64,000 bases of DNA from the NCBI RefSeq assembly GCF_937616625.2, contig NC_065570.1, positions 66,925,665 through 66,989,664 of the forward strand. Reading direction: 5' to 3'. The stretch is from Mercurialis annua (Eukaryota > Streptophyta > Magnoliopsida > Malpighiales > Euphorbiaceae). This document shows positions 48,590 through 59,689 of this stretch, piece by piece. Every line of letters starts with the position of its first letter. Position 1 is the first letter of the stretch. Under the pieces are notes generated by a model. That model had not been told where the DNA came from. It worked only from the letters and a program-made list of their open reading frames with translations, and did no database searches. The position numbers and the translations under genes are program-made.

Positions 48590-49990
48590 TACCTTGTCAT
48601 TGAATCCCATACTGTAAAAAACTTCTCGTAAATAAATAAGGGGACCAACACTTAAATATTATAAAAAATTCAACAATCAGTTGCATGAAAAATGTTTGTG
48701 GCAGCTTCAGATGGTTAAGAAAAGAATCAGAAAGCTGTAAGAATCGGCTACATATGTTATTTCACCAACAAAAAGCCTATTGACTTAAAACCGTAGTAAC
48801 TTCACTTGCAGACAACATTTTTAGGTATAATTCACAGAAATTAATCAGAACTAAAATCCGCGTATAAAATTCAAACATTGTCGGGAAAATTCTAATCTAC
48901 TCGGCAACAGGTTTATATATGCAGCTGTTAATTATTGGGGAAGTAAAAGGGAAAAACGAAAAACACTTCGAATTTGAAAAATAAAAAGCAATCCTACCTT
49001 CCTTATCTGGAAGGCATACTTAATTGACAAGTGGCTGGTTGATTATAAAAGAATTCAGTCTCATTGAAAAAACTGAAAGAAATTTGGCGCATAGATGAAA
49101 CTGGTCCATGTATGAGAACTACCATATAGATAAATCGTAGTGTGTTTGACTAATCAAAGATTGAAATGACCTACATCATAAATAAAAGGAGCAAGCCAAA
49201 ACTCCAAAACCATATAAGAAAAACAATGGATAGCTAGCTTGATTTATAAAATATCTACTGGATTAACCTACATTTTAATATCCATTAAAAAAATTTAAAC
49301 AATTGACTTAAACTTCATACTAGGAAGAACAAAAAAGAAGAAGAAAAGCCTACCTCAATACCAGCAGCACTGGTCAACTGAGACGGATCTGCATATGTTA
49401 TCCCAGAGTACTACTCCTTTGTAGGCTTAAGAAGATCCAACGCATTAACAAGACCTCAAACAAATCGCTATTCACACTAGGCCTTCTCTTTTCAAACAAA
49501 AAGGCAAATTTACCAATGGTATGAAAATAAATAAATAACTATATACATGACTTTACCTGCATTACCTCCATGTTTGAGCTCAATTTCAAACCTGAGACTT
49601 TTATTAGCACTACCTCTACTTGGCCACTCTTCTATGTTCTTGTTATACCTCGATGCTTCTCCTTCTCCTTGATAAGTCTCTCCTTTTCTCATTCCCGCTC
49701 TCTTTCCTTCTCTCGTTCCCCTATTCTCCCTCTCGCTTTCTTCTTTTTCACGGTCGTTTCTTTCACTCTCTCTCCCTCTCACCTTCTTCTCTATTAGGCT
49801 CCTTCCTCTCTCTATCTGTCTTTATCTCTCTCCCTCTCATGTTAGTGGTTGCAACTTCAGGCTTGAACAAAGCACTCATGATGACAAGCCTGACCCCAAT
49901 ATTGCTAAGCTTAGCATGGGCTTCAGCATAGTCCTTGAAGAATTATTCCTTATCTAGAGCATATTTTTCAGCATATGCCTGCAGATTTTA
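48590..49990 (-). pseudogene. APX: Array unit 2: ascorbate peroxidase fragments, shuffled
   Basis: On the - strand the pieces run as follows: a C-terminal piece with FFKDYAEAHAKLSNIG (49865-49990); then [20 protein letters not shown] plus ELKHGGNAG (49555-49665); then GLVNALDLLKPTKE, stop, YSGITYAD (49370-49465); then LREVFYSMGFNDK (48590-48660). These belong to stromal/thylakoid ascorbate peroxidase, the haem enzyme that removes plastid H2O2. The C-terminal piece lies upstream of the others, so the order is shuffled. A CT-rich repeat (49670-49840) separates two pieces. Confidence 0.8.
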
Positions 49991-50034
49991 TTTTGCAACT
50001 ACCTGTACAACATACTACAAATACTCCCTTTAAA

Positions 50035-50608
50035 GCCAATAACCTTAATTTTCTCTAATCTTTCCGCTGACCTAATTCTTTCCCTTATATCCTCTTCATG
50101 TTATTAATGATATCCTTCACGATTCTGATCATACGTGTCACCCCAATCCCAATTCCCATGAGCAGCACCACATCATACTTCTTGCAGTCTTGTGCTGGAG
50201 CTCCATATGGACCGTCGGTCATTATATTTGGAAACCTGTTCAATTATTATTACATTAATAATCTCAATTTTATAACTTTTCGGTGACCGGAGGTAAAAGT
50301 ATATTCTTACCCAGCTGAGTTGCCTCCCTCAGCTCTCAGCACTGCACTCTTGCCAGCCGGTTGAGGCTTACAAACCTCATAGGAAACATTTTAAGTTTCA
50401 GCGTCCAGTCACTAAGGTAGTCGTCTGCTGGTGCTGATGTGATCGAAGATGAGTGCCTGCAGTACATTAAATTCCTTTTATTTTATTGTCTAACTAATAA
50501 ATGGCTTAACTAATTACCATTGGAAGGAAGAGACTGCAACGCAGTTGACAAACATGTACTGTCCGCTCATATATCTGAAGCCTTGCGGCTTTGACATGTA
50601 CAATCCAC
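50035..50608 (-). pseudogene. RBOH: Array unit 3: RBOH fragment, best-preserved splice borders
   Basis: Exons 50518-50608 ([18 protein letters not shown]), 50311-50456 (HSSSITSAPADDYLSDWTLK and, after a frame break, EVCKPQPAGKSAVLRAEGGN) and about 50035-50235 ([20 protein letters not shown], then [13 protein letters not shown]) have correct - strand AG/GT borders. They cover the FAD- and NADPH-binding lobes. The TLGD part expected before DWT is deleted, and a frame change follows. Upstream transmembrane and N-terminal domains are absent. Confidence 0.85.
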
Positions 50609-50699
50609 CTATCATGAAAAAAATAATTCAGTTGGCTAATTTAAGTTACAGTCTTTATTTTAGTACTTAGATAAGGGAATCTTGCATACCACATACATG

Positions 50700-51025
50700 C
50701 TATGAGGTACTGCCTGCACAAGTTGATCCTCTGTAAGAGCCCATAAACGAACTAAAATAGGGAGACGCCCAATAAACTCAGGCTATTAGACCAGAACTTT
50801 CGACCTGCAAGGGAAAATGAACATTCAAACTTGTTCCTTAATTTACAACTATCATCCATAACGATGTCCATTAAAAAAGAAGAAAAAGAATTAACATTTA
50901 ACTGAAAAGGAGGATCTTCACTCTTACATATTTCAATTAAAGATGATGTGACTGTAAAACCTGCTCATATGTTAGCACAAACAGCTGAACCGAATCCAAT
51001 TGATGAATCCTGCCATCTGGTAAAA
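50700..51025 (-). pseudogene. CLPX: Array unit 3: ClpX fragments
   Basis: The DSSIGFG-type exon (about 50935-51018) and the EFIGR-type exon (about 50712-50808) remain. The small-domain exon has been deleted, so the EFIGR exon joins directly to the RBOH-side sequence (ccacatacatg/ctatgaggtac near 50700). Confidence 0.75.
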
Positions 51026-51174
51026 TATCACAAAGCAGTTTTCACTTTCAAGTTAGAATTCCCTTAAACAGAAACATGATTCATTCATTTCGCATGACTA
51101 ATATTATAATTTTTTAAAGGTAACACTAACAACAGTATGAATATAGTTGAAAAGAGGAAGTAAAGGGTGAGTAC

Positions 51175-51455
51175 CATGACAAAATACAAGTTCCACCTGA
51201 CATTGTTACTCCCATCTGAAATACTTTGCAAACTCCTCTTAAACCCGTCAGTTTTTACATAACAGTGCTACCATCCTGAAAAATAATAAAATTTCATATT
51301 TATATGTTCAGCTTATCATTGATAAACAAAGCTTGATATAAAAATCCCAATTATTTATAGACAGATCGTTTTATGAAGCATACTTGAGCATCTGTTTGCG
51401 GTATTCGTGAAGTTGTCGACAAAGATCCTCATTAGCAGCTTTAAGCCAAAACAAT
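51175..51455 (-). pseudogene. Array unit 3: kinesin-4-like coiled-coil fragment
   Basis: On the - strand LKAANEDLCRQLHEYRKQML (51395-51450) is followed by an exon with KTDGL...FQMG text (about 51180-51275). Both resemble consecutive exons of the stalk of plant kinesin-4 (FRA1-type) motors, which guide cell-wall vesicle transport along microtubules. The motor domain is not present. Confidence 0.6.
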
Positions 51456-51469
51456 AAAATAAAAAACAG

Positions 51470-51585
51470 AGGATCTACACTCTTACACGTTCAAGTAAAG
51501 ATGTGACTGCTAAACCTGCTCTCATGTCAGCACGAACAACTGCACCAAATTAAATTGATGAATCATGTCGTCTGGTAAATATCAC
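51470..51585 (-). pseudogene. CLPX: Array unit 3: second partial ClpX exon
   Basis: A worn copy of the SSIGF exon with small deletions (caccaaattaaattgatgaa instead of caccgaatccaattgatgaa). It lies between the kinesin-like and MBD/PFK pieces and marks an internal recombination junction. Confidence 0.65.
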
Positions 51586-51809
51586 AGAGCAGTTTTCACT
51601 TTCAAGTTTAGAATTCCCTTAAATAGAAACATGATTCATTCATCTCACATGACTGATATCAGAATTTTGAAAAGAAAACAATAGTATTAATTAAGTTGAA
51701 AACTAAATATTAGCTAAAGTAGCAGAAAAAGGAACCTTATACAAAGATCTCAAAGTTAAAAGATATCACAAAGAAGGTGATTCAAATATGAAAAGAGGAT
51801 GTAAAGGGT

Positions 51810-52365
51810 GAGTACCGAATCTCTTTTGATCTTATGACCTTTCTTTTGTCCATCCAGGAGGTAACCCTTCTGGTTGCGTCTTCTCATCTGCAAGCTACAT
51901 TGCTTAACAAAATATAGCAAGAAGCTTGTCAATCTAACAGCTTAAGAAGAGAACAGATCATGGGCTTTTGTAAGTACAATAACATATAGATAATAATTGA
52001 TCGGAATTTACCGGCGCTTCACTCAAGCCTTTATCAGAAAATCTTCGAAAACCAAAAGGAATCCCCATTATCTTTCCGACATGCACCATATATTTCAAGT
52101 GTGCTAACAATCTGCCAAAGTTAAAAAGTATAAATAAATATGCACAAAAAACCTCAAATACTACATATATTGTATGATCTCTATAATATATATTTTTCCA
52201 CTAATTACAGAGACTTTCAAGTGTTATAAAATTCAACTTTTCATGTATGTATAAAAGCAAAAAGAATTAATAAAATCCTGACCTATCTGATGACATCATT
52301 GAGACCAGGACATAATCCACGACTTGTTACAATTGTTGCCTTGACTACTTCTGGTTTGAAACATA
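51810..52365 (-). pseudogene. PFK: Array unit 3: PFK and possible MBD fragments
   Basis: MBD-like DEKTQPEGLPPGWTKE at about 51820-51895 is the clearest copy of that piece, with an acceptor-like ctgcag just upstream in - strand order. PFK exons lie at about 52010-52110 (IPFGF...FSDKGLSE) and 52290-52360 (CGGLC region, worn). Confidence 0.65.
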
Positions 52366-52439
52366 TTTTCGTAAATGATCAGCAGGTTATTGAGCAAGTT
52401 GCTATTTCCTGTAATGATAAACATCACACAATAAGCCCA

Positions 52440-52670
52440 GATGGGTGTTAAGATGATTACAAAAGTGAGTCCTGCCATGAACAGCTGCACTGAATGGATT
52501 AATTAGTATATAGAAAAATGGGGCCCGTTGAAAGAAAGGAATCGGTTTTGGAAAGGAACATCGCACAACAAGTTGCTATTTCCTGTAATGATAAACATCG
52601 CACTATCTCCTGTTACCATAGCTGCACCGAATCCAATTGATGAGTCCTGCCATCTGGTAAAATATGACAA
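52440..52670 (-). pseudogene. CLPX: Array unit 3: recombined ClpX fragments
   Basis: Short interrupted pieces of the ClpX SSIGF exon (near 52480-52500 and 52615-52660) are joined to PFK-intron-like sequence (gcaagttgctatttcctgta occurs at 52395 and again at 52569). This is direct evidence of local rearrangement. Confidence 0.6.
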
Positions 52671-52779
52671 AGCAGTGTTCACTTTCAAGTTGAGAATTCC
52701 CTTAAACAGAAACATGATTCACATAACTAATATTAGAATTTTATAAAGGTAACAAGAGTATTAATAAAGTTTTTGTACC

Positions 52780-53015
52780 ATGACAAAGACAAGTTCCACC
52801 TTAAATTGCTACTCCCATCTGAAATACTTTGTAATTAAGCCCGTCAGTTTGTGCTACCATCCTGAAAAATAATAAAATTTCATATTTACATGTTCAGCTT
52901 ATCATTGATAAACAAAGCTTGATATATAAATCCCAATTATTTATAGACAAAGATCGTTTTATGAAGCATACCTGAAGTTGTCGACAGAGATCCTCATTAG
53001 CAGCTTTAAGCGGAA
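52780..53015 (-). pseudogene. Array unit 3: kinesin-4-like fragment
   Basis: KAANEDLCRQL (about 52970-53012) and a following worn TDGL exon (about 52785-52865), as at 51175. The coiled-coil text is cut after RQLQ by a donor-like gtatgc. Confidence 0.55.
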
Positions 53016-53094
53016 ACAACAAAATAAAAAAGACACAAAAACATGAGGCAAGCTTTTCAAAGCTCCCAATAACAGGATGCTTAGCGGCAAGCAA

Positions 53095-53320
53095 AGTTCA
53101 TGGCAGAATTTAAAGGTAGAGATCACCAGCTGTGAAGGAGAAAGCATCCATTCCATTAGCAGCAATAGGTGATGTTGAGCGCCGAGAAGATACAGCAAAC
53201 ATAGGGGCTGAACTACGACAATTAGTAAAGAAAAAGCCATAAGATGAGTTGAAGGAGGCAACAGAAAAGAAAATTGTTGCCAACCAATGTAACAAAAACA
53301 TTAACTTCACACTCACACAA
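53095..53320. pseudogene. Array unit 4: conserved unrecognised segment
   Basis: This is the partner of 44495-44745. On the + strand it reads AVKEKASIPLAAIG, then ERREDTANIGAELRQLVKK, then a stop, then DELKEATEKKIVANQ. The charged, helical character suggests a real exon captured on the opposite strand to its neighbours. No family is assigned. Confidence 0.3.
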
Positions 53321-53389
53321 GCTTAATTTATCATCTTCCAGCTCTATATTGTCTTTTGGCTTAAATGATAATCTTCGTATGGCCAAGTG

Positions 53390-53885
53390 CGTCCTTCATA
53401 CCATATCCAGCAATGCCACATCATACTTCTTGCAGTCTTGTGCTGCAGCTCCATATGGACAGTCTGTCATTATCTTTGGAAACCTGTTCAATTATTATTA
53501 CATTAATAATTTCCATTTTACTTCTTTTCGGTGACTCGAGGTAAATGATATTCTTACCCAGCTGAGTTGTCTCCCTCAGCTCTCAGCACTCCACTCTAAC
53601 CAGCCGATGGAGGCTTACAAACCTCAGAAAACCGTCTTGAGTTTGCGCATCCAGTCACCTACTGTTCGAATGTGGACACTAAAGGTCGTCGTCTGGTGGG
53701 GCTGATGTGATTGAAGGTGGGTGCCTACAGTACATTAAATTCCTTTTATTTTATTTTCTAATTAATAAATGGCTTAACTAATTACCATTGGAAGGAATAT
53801 GCTGCAGCGCAGGTGATAAACATGTATTGTCCATTCTTATGAAGCCCTGCCACTTTGACATGTACAATCCACATATCATGAAGAT
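53390..53885 (-). pseudogene. RBOH: Array unit 4: RBOH fragment
   Basis: The same three-exon layout as unit 1, including truncation of the NADPH-lobe exon right after CKKYDV. Units 1 and 4 therefore share one breakpoint and descend from a common rearranged unit. HPPSITSAP-type text is present at about 53545-53725, and the SKPQGF exon at about 53795-53880. Confidence 0.75.
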
Positions 53886-53994
53886 CATAAAGGAAAAATT
53901 CAGTTGGCTAATTTAAATTGCAGTCTATATTTTAGTACTCAGATAAGGGAATCTTGCATACCACATACATGTCAAAGTCGATGAATTTTTCCTT

Positions 53995-54265
53995 TATGAT
54001 CTTCATGATAGGGAAACGCCCATTAAACTCTGCCGTTAGATCAGCACTTTCAACCTGCAAAGAAAAATGAACATCCAAACTTGTTCTTTAATTTATAACT
54101 ATCATCCATAAGTATGTCCATTAAAAACCTTGCAAGTCCTCATATAGCTAAAAGGGAGGATCTCCACTCTTACACATTCAAGTAAAGATGATGTGATTGT
54201 TAAACCTGCTCTCACGTTAGCACGAACAGCTGCACCGAATCCAATTGATGAATCCTGTTGTCTGG
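53995..54265 (-). pseudogene. CLPX: Array unit 4: ClpX fragments
   Basis: The SSIGFGAAVRANVRAG exon (about 54165-54258) and a shortened GRFPI exon (about 54008-54058). The latter is fused to a short inverted stretch (aaatttttcctttatgatcttcatgat), a fold-back of sequence at 53876-53902. Confidence 0.7.
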
Positions 54266-54499
54266 TAAATATCACAAAGAAGTTTTTACTTTCAAGTTTA
54301 GAATTCCCTTAAACAGAAATATGATTCATTCATCTCACATGACTGATATTAGAATTTTGAAAATAAAATAATAGTATTAATTAAGTTGAAAACTAAGGAA
54401 TAGCTAAAATAGCAGAAAAGGGAACCTTATACAAAGATCTCAAAGTTAAAACATATCATAAAGAAGGTGATTCAAATTTGAAAAGAGGATGTAAAGGGT

Positions 54500-55055
54500 A
54501 AGTACCAAATCTCTTCTGATCTTATGACCTTCTTTTGGTCCATCCTGGAGGTAACACTCCTAGTTGCGCTTATGATTTGCAAGCTACATTGCTTAACAAA
54601 ATACAGCGGGAAACTTATCAATCTAACAACTTAATAAGGGAACAAATCATGTGCTTTTGTAAACACAATAACAGATAGATAATAATTGATTGGAATTTAC
54701 CGGCACTTCACGCAAGCCTTTATCAGAAAATCTTCGACAACTAAAAGGAATGCTCATTATCTTTCTGACACCATATTATTCAAGTGTGATGAAGATCTGC
54801 AAAAGTTCAAAACTATAAATAAATATACACAAAAAACCTGAAATACTGCATACATTGTGTAATCTCAATAATTTATTTATTTTCACTAGTTACGGAGACT
54901 TCCAAGTGTTACACAATGCAATTTATCATGTATGTATAAAAGCAACGAGAATTAATTCAATTCATGACCTGTCTAGTGACATCATTGAGACCAGAACATA
55001 ATTCACCACAAGTTACAATTGCTGCCTTGACTACTTCTGGTTTGAAATATATTTT
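54500..55055 (-). pseudogene. PFK: Array unit 4: PFK and possible MBD fragments
   Basis: MBD-like piece at 54505-54580. PFK exons at about 54690-54800 (DKGL(R/S)EVP, with a deletion at the IYGV motif) and 54970-55045 ([18 protein letters not shown], worn). Confidence 0.65.
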
Positions 55056-55179
55056 CATAAATGATTAGCAGGTTATTGAGCAAGTTGCTATTTCCTGTAA
55101 GGATAAACATCCCACGATAAGCCCAAATGGGTGTTAAGATGATAATAAAAGTGAACTATGGGTGTGGTTTGGGTTACCT

Positions 55180-56170
55180 TGTCATTGAATTCCATGTTGT
55201 AAAAAACTTCTCGTAAATGATTAGGGGGACCAGCACCTAAATATTATAAAAAAATTCAACAGTCAGTTACATGAAAGATGTTTGTGGCAGGTTTAGATGG
55301 TTAAGAAAAGAATGAGAAAACTGTAAGCATCGGCTACATATGTTATTTCACTAACAAAAAGCCTCTTGCCTTAAAACCGTAGTAACTTCACTAGCAGACA
55401 ACATTTTTAGGTACAATTCACCTAAATTTATCAGAACTAAATTTAGTCTCGTTGAAAAAACAGGCAATACATGAAAGAAATTTGACGCATAGATGAAACT
55501 GATCCGTGTATGAGAACTACCATATAGATAAATTATAGTGTGTTTGAATAATCAAAGATTGAAATGACTTGATTATAAATATAAGTAGCAAACCAGAACT
55601 CCAAAACCAGATAGGAAAAATAATGGATAGTTAGCTTGATTTATAAAATATATATTGGAGTAACTTACATATTAATATCCATTACAAAATTTTAAACAAT
55701 TGACTGAAATTTCATACTAAGAAAGAAAAAAAAGGGCTCTACCTCAATACCAGTACTGAGACAGATGAGATCTGCATATGTTATCCCAGAGTACTAATCC
55801 TTCATAGGCTTAAGAAGCTCCAGCGTATTGACAAGACCTCAAATAAATCGTTATTCACACTTGGCCTTTTGTTTTATGAAAATAAATAAATAACTATATA
55901 CATGACTTCACCTGCATTACCTCCATGTTTGAGCTCAATTTCAAACCTGAGACTTCTATTAGTGCTACCTCTTCCTCTCTCTATCTCTGTCTTCTTCTCT
56001 CTCCCTCTCATGTTAGTAGTTGCAACTTCAGGCTGGAACAAAGCGCACTCATGATGACAAGCCTGACCCCAACATTGCTAAGCTTAGCATGGGCTTCTGC
56101 ATAGTCCTTGAAGAATTATTCCTTATCTAGAGCATATTTTTCAGCATATGCCTGCAGATTTTATTTTGCA
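55180..56170 (-). pseudogene. APX: Array unit 4: ascorbate peroxidase fragments
   Basis: The same shuffled order as unit 2: C-terminal piece FFKDYAEAHAKLSNVG (56030-56165), [13 protein letters not shown] (55910-55975), GLVNTLELLKP with the shared stop before YSGITYAD (55755-55850), and LREVFYNMEFNDK (55180-55245). The CT-rich spacer is much shorter here than in unit 2. Confidence 0.8.
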
Positions 56171-56204
56171 ACTACCTATACGACATACTGTAAATACTCC
56201 CGTT

Positions 56205-56795
56205 AAAGCCAATAACCTTAATTTTCTCTAATCTTTCTGCTACCCTAATTCTTTCCCTTCTATCCTCTCCATGTTATCAATGATATCCTTCAAGATTCTG
56301 ATCATAGGTGTCACCCCAATCCCAAGTCCCATCAGCAGCACCACATCAATACTTCTTGCAGTCTTGTGCTGGAGCTCCATATGGATCGTGTGTCATTATA
56401 TTTGGAAACCTGTTCAATTATTATTACATTAATAATCTCAATTTCATAACTTTTCGGTGACTGGAGGTAAAAGTATATTCTTACCCAGCTGAGTTGTCTC
56501 CCTCAACTCTCAGTATTCCACTCTTGCCAGTCGATGGAGGCTTACAAACCTCAGAGGAAACATTTTGAGTTTGCGCGTCCAGTCACTGAGGTCGTCGTCT
56601 GCAGGTGCTGATGTGATTGAAGATGGGTGCCTGCAGTACATTAAATTCCTTTTATTATATTGTCAAGCTAATAAATGGCTTAACTAATTACCATTGGAAG
56701 GAAAGAGACTGCAGCGCAGTTGACAAACATGTACTGTCCGCTCTTATATGTGGAGCCTTGCGGCTTTGACATGTACAATCCACCTATCATGAAGA
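56205..56795 (-). pseudogene. RBOH: Array unit 5: RBOH fragment
   Basis: The NADPH-lobe exon continues past [20 protein letters not shown] to an Arg/Glu-rich tail (56210-56420). The FAD-lobe exon lies at about 56487-56635 and the SKPQGS exon at about 56697-56787. GLGIGVTPM is the nucleotide-binding glycine motif and is intact, although one inserted base near the KSI/KKY position shifts the frame. Confidence 0.8.
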
Positions 56796-56863
56796 AACAA
56801 TTCAGTTGGCTAATTTAAATTAGTCTCATTATTTCAGTACTTAGATAAGGGAATCTTGCATAC

Positions 56864-57310
56864 CACATACATGCTTCAGTTTGAATACTCTCAGTATGGC
56901 TTTTCTGCAATCAATCTCAATGCTCTTTCTATAAGATGTAGCTTCACCTGAAAATCCATTTTGCATGATCAGAATACTATAGAGGAATGCAAAAAAAACC
57001 CTTCTCTAAGGTAATGCCAGAGCTATGAGGTACTATCTGCACAAGTTGGCCGAGCCCATAAACGAACTAAAATAGGGAGACGCCCAATAAACTCTGCTAT
57101 TAGAGCAGCAATTTCGGCCTGCAAGGAAAAATGAACATTCAAACTTGTTCCTTAATTTACAACTATCATGCATAACTATGTCCATTAAAAAGAGAAGAAA
57201 AGGAGGATCTTCACTCTTACACATTCAATTAAAGACGATGTGACTGCAGAACCTGCTCTCTTGTTACCACGAACAGCTGCGCCGAATCCAATTGATGAGT
57301 CCTGCCATCT
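56864..57310 (-). pseudogene. CLPX: Array unit 5: ClpX fragments, all three exons
   Basis: Exons at about 57215-57305 (DSSIGFGAAVRGNKRAGSAV), 57035-57118 (AEFIGRLPILVRLWA) and 56864-56947 (KLHLIERALRLIAEKPY, then stop). The natural order is kept. A deletion removes the TEDQLVQ part of the middle exon. Confidence 0.8.
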
Positions 57311-57424
57311 GGTAAAATATGACAAAGCAGTTTTCACTTTCAAGTTGAGAATTTCCTTAAACAGAAACACGATTCACATGACTTATATTAGAATTTTATA
57401 AAGGTAACAACAGTATTGATAAAG

Positions 57425-57515
57425 TTTTTGTACCATGACAAAAGACAAGTTCCACCTGAGATTGTTACTCCCATCTGAAATACTTTGTAATTAAGCCCGT
57501 CAGTTTCGTTCCCCT
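57425..57515 (-). pseudogene. Array unit 5: kinesin-4-like exon fragment
   Basis: One exon (TDGLNYKVFQMG, SGGTC) remains. It then breaks into the CT-rich spacer of the next unit at about 57510 (gtcagtttcgttcccctttt). Confidence 0.5.
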
Positions 57516-57650
57516 TTTATACCTCTGCCTATGTCTCTCCCTCTCACATTCTTCTTTTTGACGGTCCTTTCTTTCCCTCTCTCTCCCTCTCACATTCTCC
57601 ATTAGGCTCCTTCCTCTCTCTATCTGTCTTTTTCTTTCTCCCTCTCATGT
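57515..57650. repeat. CT-rich spacer repeat of the array
   Basis: ctctccctctcacattcttc-type low-complexity sequence, also present at 49670-49840 and, shortened, at 55975-56015 and 61370-61410. Arginine/glutamate-rich open frames on the - strand are its translation. Confidence 0.7.
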
Positions 57651-57654
57651 TAGT

Positions 57655-58415
57655 GTTTGCAACTTCAGGCTTGAACAAAGCACTCATGATGACAAGCCTG
57701 ACCCCAACATTGTTAAGCTTAGCATGGGCTTCACCATAGTCCTTGAAGAATTATTCCTTATCTGGAGCTTATTTTCCAGCATATGCCTGCAGATTTTATA
57801 TTGCAACTACCTATACAACATACTATAAATACTCCCTTTAAAGCCAATAACCTTAATTTTATCTAATCTTTCTGCTACCATAATTCGTTCCCTTCTATCC
57901 TCTCCATGTTATTAGTGATATCCTTCACGATTCTGATCATAGGTGTCACCCCAATCCCAAGTCCCATCAGCAGCACCACATCATACTTCTTGCAGTCTTG
58001 TGCTGGAGCTCCATATGGACCGTCTGTCATTATGTTTGGAAACCTGTTCAATTATTATTACATTAATAATCTCAATTTTATAACTTTTCGGTGACTGGAG
58101 GTAAAAGTATATTCTTACCCAGTTGAGTTGTCTCCCTCAGCACTCCACTCTTGTCAGCAGGTCGAGGCTTACAAACCTTAGAGGAAACATTTTGGGTTTG
58201 CGCATCCAGTCACTGAGGTAGTCGTCTGCTGGTGCTGATGTGATTGAAGATGGGTGCCTGCAATACATTAGATTCCTTTTATTTTATTGTCTAACTGATA
58301 AATGGCTTAACTAATTACCATTGGAAGGAAGAGACGGCAGCGTAGTTGACAAGCATGCACTGTCGTCTCTTATATCTGAAGACTTGCGGCTTTGACATGT
58401 ACAATCCACCTATCA
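57655..58415 (-). pseudogene. RBOH: Array unit 6: APX C-terminal piece and RBOH fragment
   Basis: RBOH exons lie at about 57840-58043 ([30 protein letters not shown]), 58118-58258 and 58322-58408. The FAD-lobe exon has lost several codons of the AEGGNSAG end. Downstream in - strand order is the APX piece (57665-57795) with the shared stop before FFKDY. The RBOH NADPH lobe reads in frame for longer than in any other unit. Confidence 0.8.
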
Positions 58416-58489
58416 TGAAGAAACAATTCAGTTGGCTAATTTAAATTACAGTCTTCATTTTAGTACTTAGATAAGGGAATCTTGCGTAC

Positions 58490-58970
58490 CACATACATGC
58501 TTCAGTTAGAATACTCTCAGTATGGCTTTTCTGCAATCAATCTCAATGCTTTTTCTATAAGATGTAGCTTCACCTGAAAATCCATTTTGCATGCTCAGAA
58601 TACTTTAGAGGGATACAAAAAAATCCCTCCTATAAGGTAATGCCAGAGCTATGAGGTACTACCTGCACAAGTTGATCCTCTGTAAGAGCCCATAAACGAA
58701 CTAAAATAGGGAGACGCCCAATAAACTCTGCTAATAGACCCGCACTTTCGACCTGCAAGGAAAAATGAACATTCAAACTTGTTCCTTAATTTACAACTAT
58801 CATCCATAACTATGTCCATTAAAAAGAGGACGAAAAGAATTACCATTTAACTGAAAAGGAGGATCTTCACTCTTACATATTCAATTACAGATGATGCGAC
58901 TGCAAAACCTGCTCTCGTGTTATCACGAACAGCTGCACCGAATCCAATTGATGAATCCTGCCATCTGGTA
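58490..58970 (-). pseudogene. CLPX: Array unit 6: ClpX fragments, best-preserved copy
   Basis: Exon 58878-58962 reads WQDSSIGFGAAVRDNTRAGF and ends at gtaaga. Exon 58663-58752 is 90 nt with correct AG/GT borders and reads VESAGLLAEFIGRLPILVRL plus WALTEDQLVQ without stops. Exon 58495-58573 reads KLHLIEKALRLIAEKPY, then stop. The text follows organellar ClpX closely, with two codons (around the LIPEF site) altered. Confidence 0.85.
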
Positions 58971-59104
58971 AAATATCACAAAGCAGTTTTTACTTTCAAG
59001 TTTAGAATTCCCTTAAACAGAAACATGATTCATTCATTTCACATTACTTATATTAGAATTTTATAAAGGTGACAGCAGTATCAATAAAGTTGAAAAGAGG
59101 AAGT

Positions 59105-59485
59105 AAAGGGTGAGTACCATGACAAAATACAAGTTCCACCTGACATTGTTTCTCCCATCTGAAATACTTCGCAAACTCGTCTTAAGCCCGTCAGTTTTTA
59201 CATAACAGTATCCTGAAAAATAATAAAATTTCATATCTACATGTTCAGCTTATCATTGATAAACAAATCTTGATATAAAAATTCCAATTATTTATAGACA
59301 AAAATCGTTTTATGAAGCATACTTGAGTGTTTGCGGTATTCATAAAGTTGTCGACATAGATCCTCAATAGCAGCTTTAAGCCAAAACACCAAAATAAAAA
59401 AGGGAGGATCTTCACTCTTACACGTTCAGGTAAAGATGTGACTGCTGAACCTTGATTAAATTGATGAATCATGTCGTCTGGTAAA
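59105..59485 (-). pseudogene. Array unit 6: kinesin-4-like fragments and partial ClpX exon
   Basis: LKAAIEDLCRQLYEYRKHS (about 59320-59382) is followed by VKTDGL...FQMGETMSGG text (about 59110-59212). At 59405-59480 a truncated ClpX SSIGF exon is fused upstream, the same junction as in unit 3 (51455-51475). That shows units 3 and 6 share descent. Confidence 0.6.
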
Positions 59486-59689
59486 TATCACAAAGAAGGT
59501 GAAAAAAGAAACATGATTCATTCATCTCACATGACTAATATTAAAATTTTGAAAAGAAAACAATAGTATTAATTAAGGTGAAAAGAAAAGAATAGCTTAA
59601 ATAGCAGAAAAAGGAACCTTATACAAAGATCTCAAAGTTAAAAGATATCACAAAGAAGGTGACTGAAATATGAAAAGAGAATGTAAAGG

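Larger units (their letters stand above)
47285..48665. repeat. Near-exact tandem duplicate of 45850-47270
   Basis: From tatctgctccatttta through ClpX, MBD, PFK and APX pieces the two 1.4-kb stretches match almost base for base, with few substitutions and small indels. For example, the second copy lacks ggtgattcacatttgaaaag. This is the youngest visible duplication in the array. Confidence 0.8.

Noticed and set aside
49660..49840. Arginine/glutamate-rich protein on the - strand
   Set aside because: The RERESER-type sequence is the CT-rich spacer repeat. Only the adjoining APX exon text is real.
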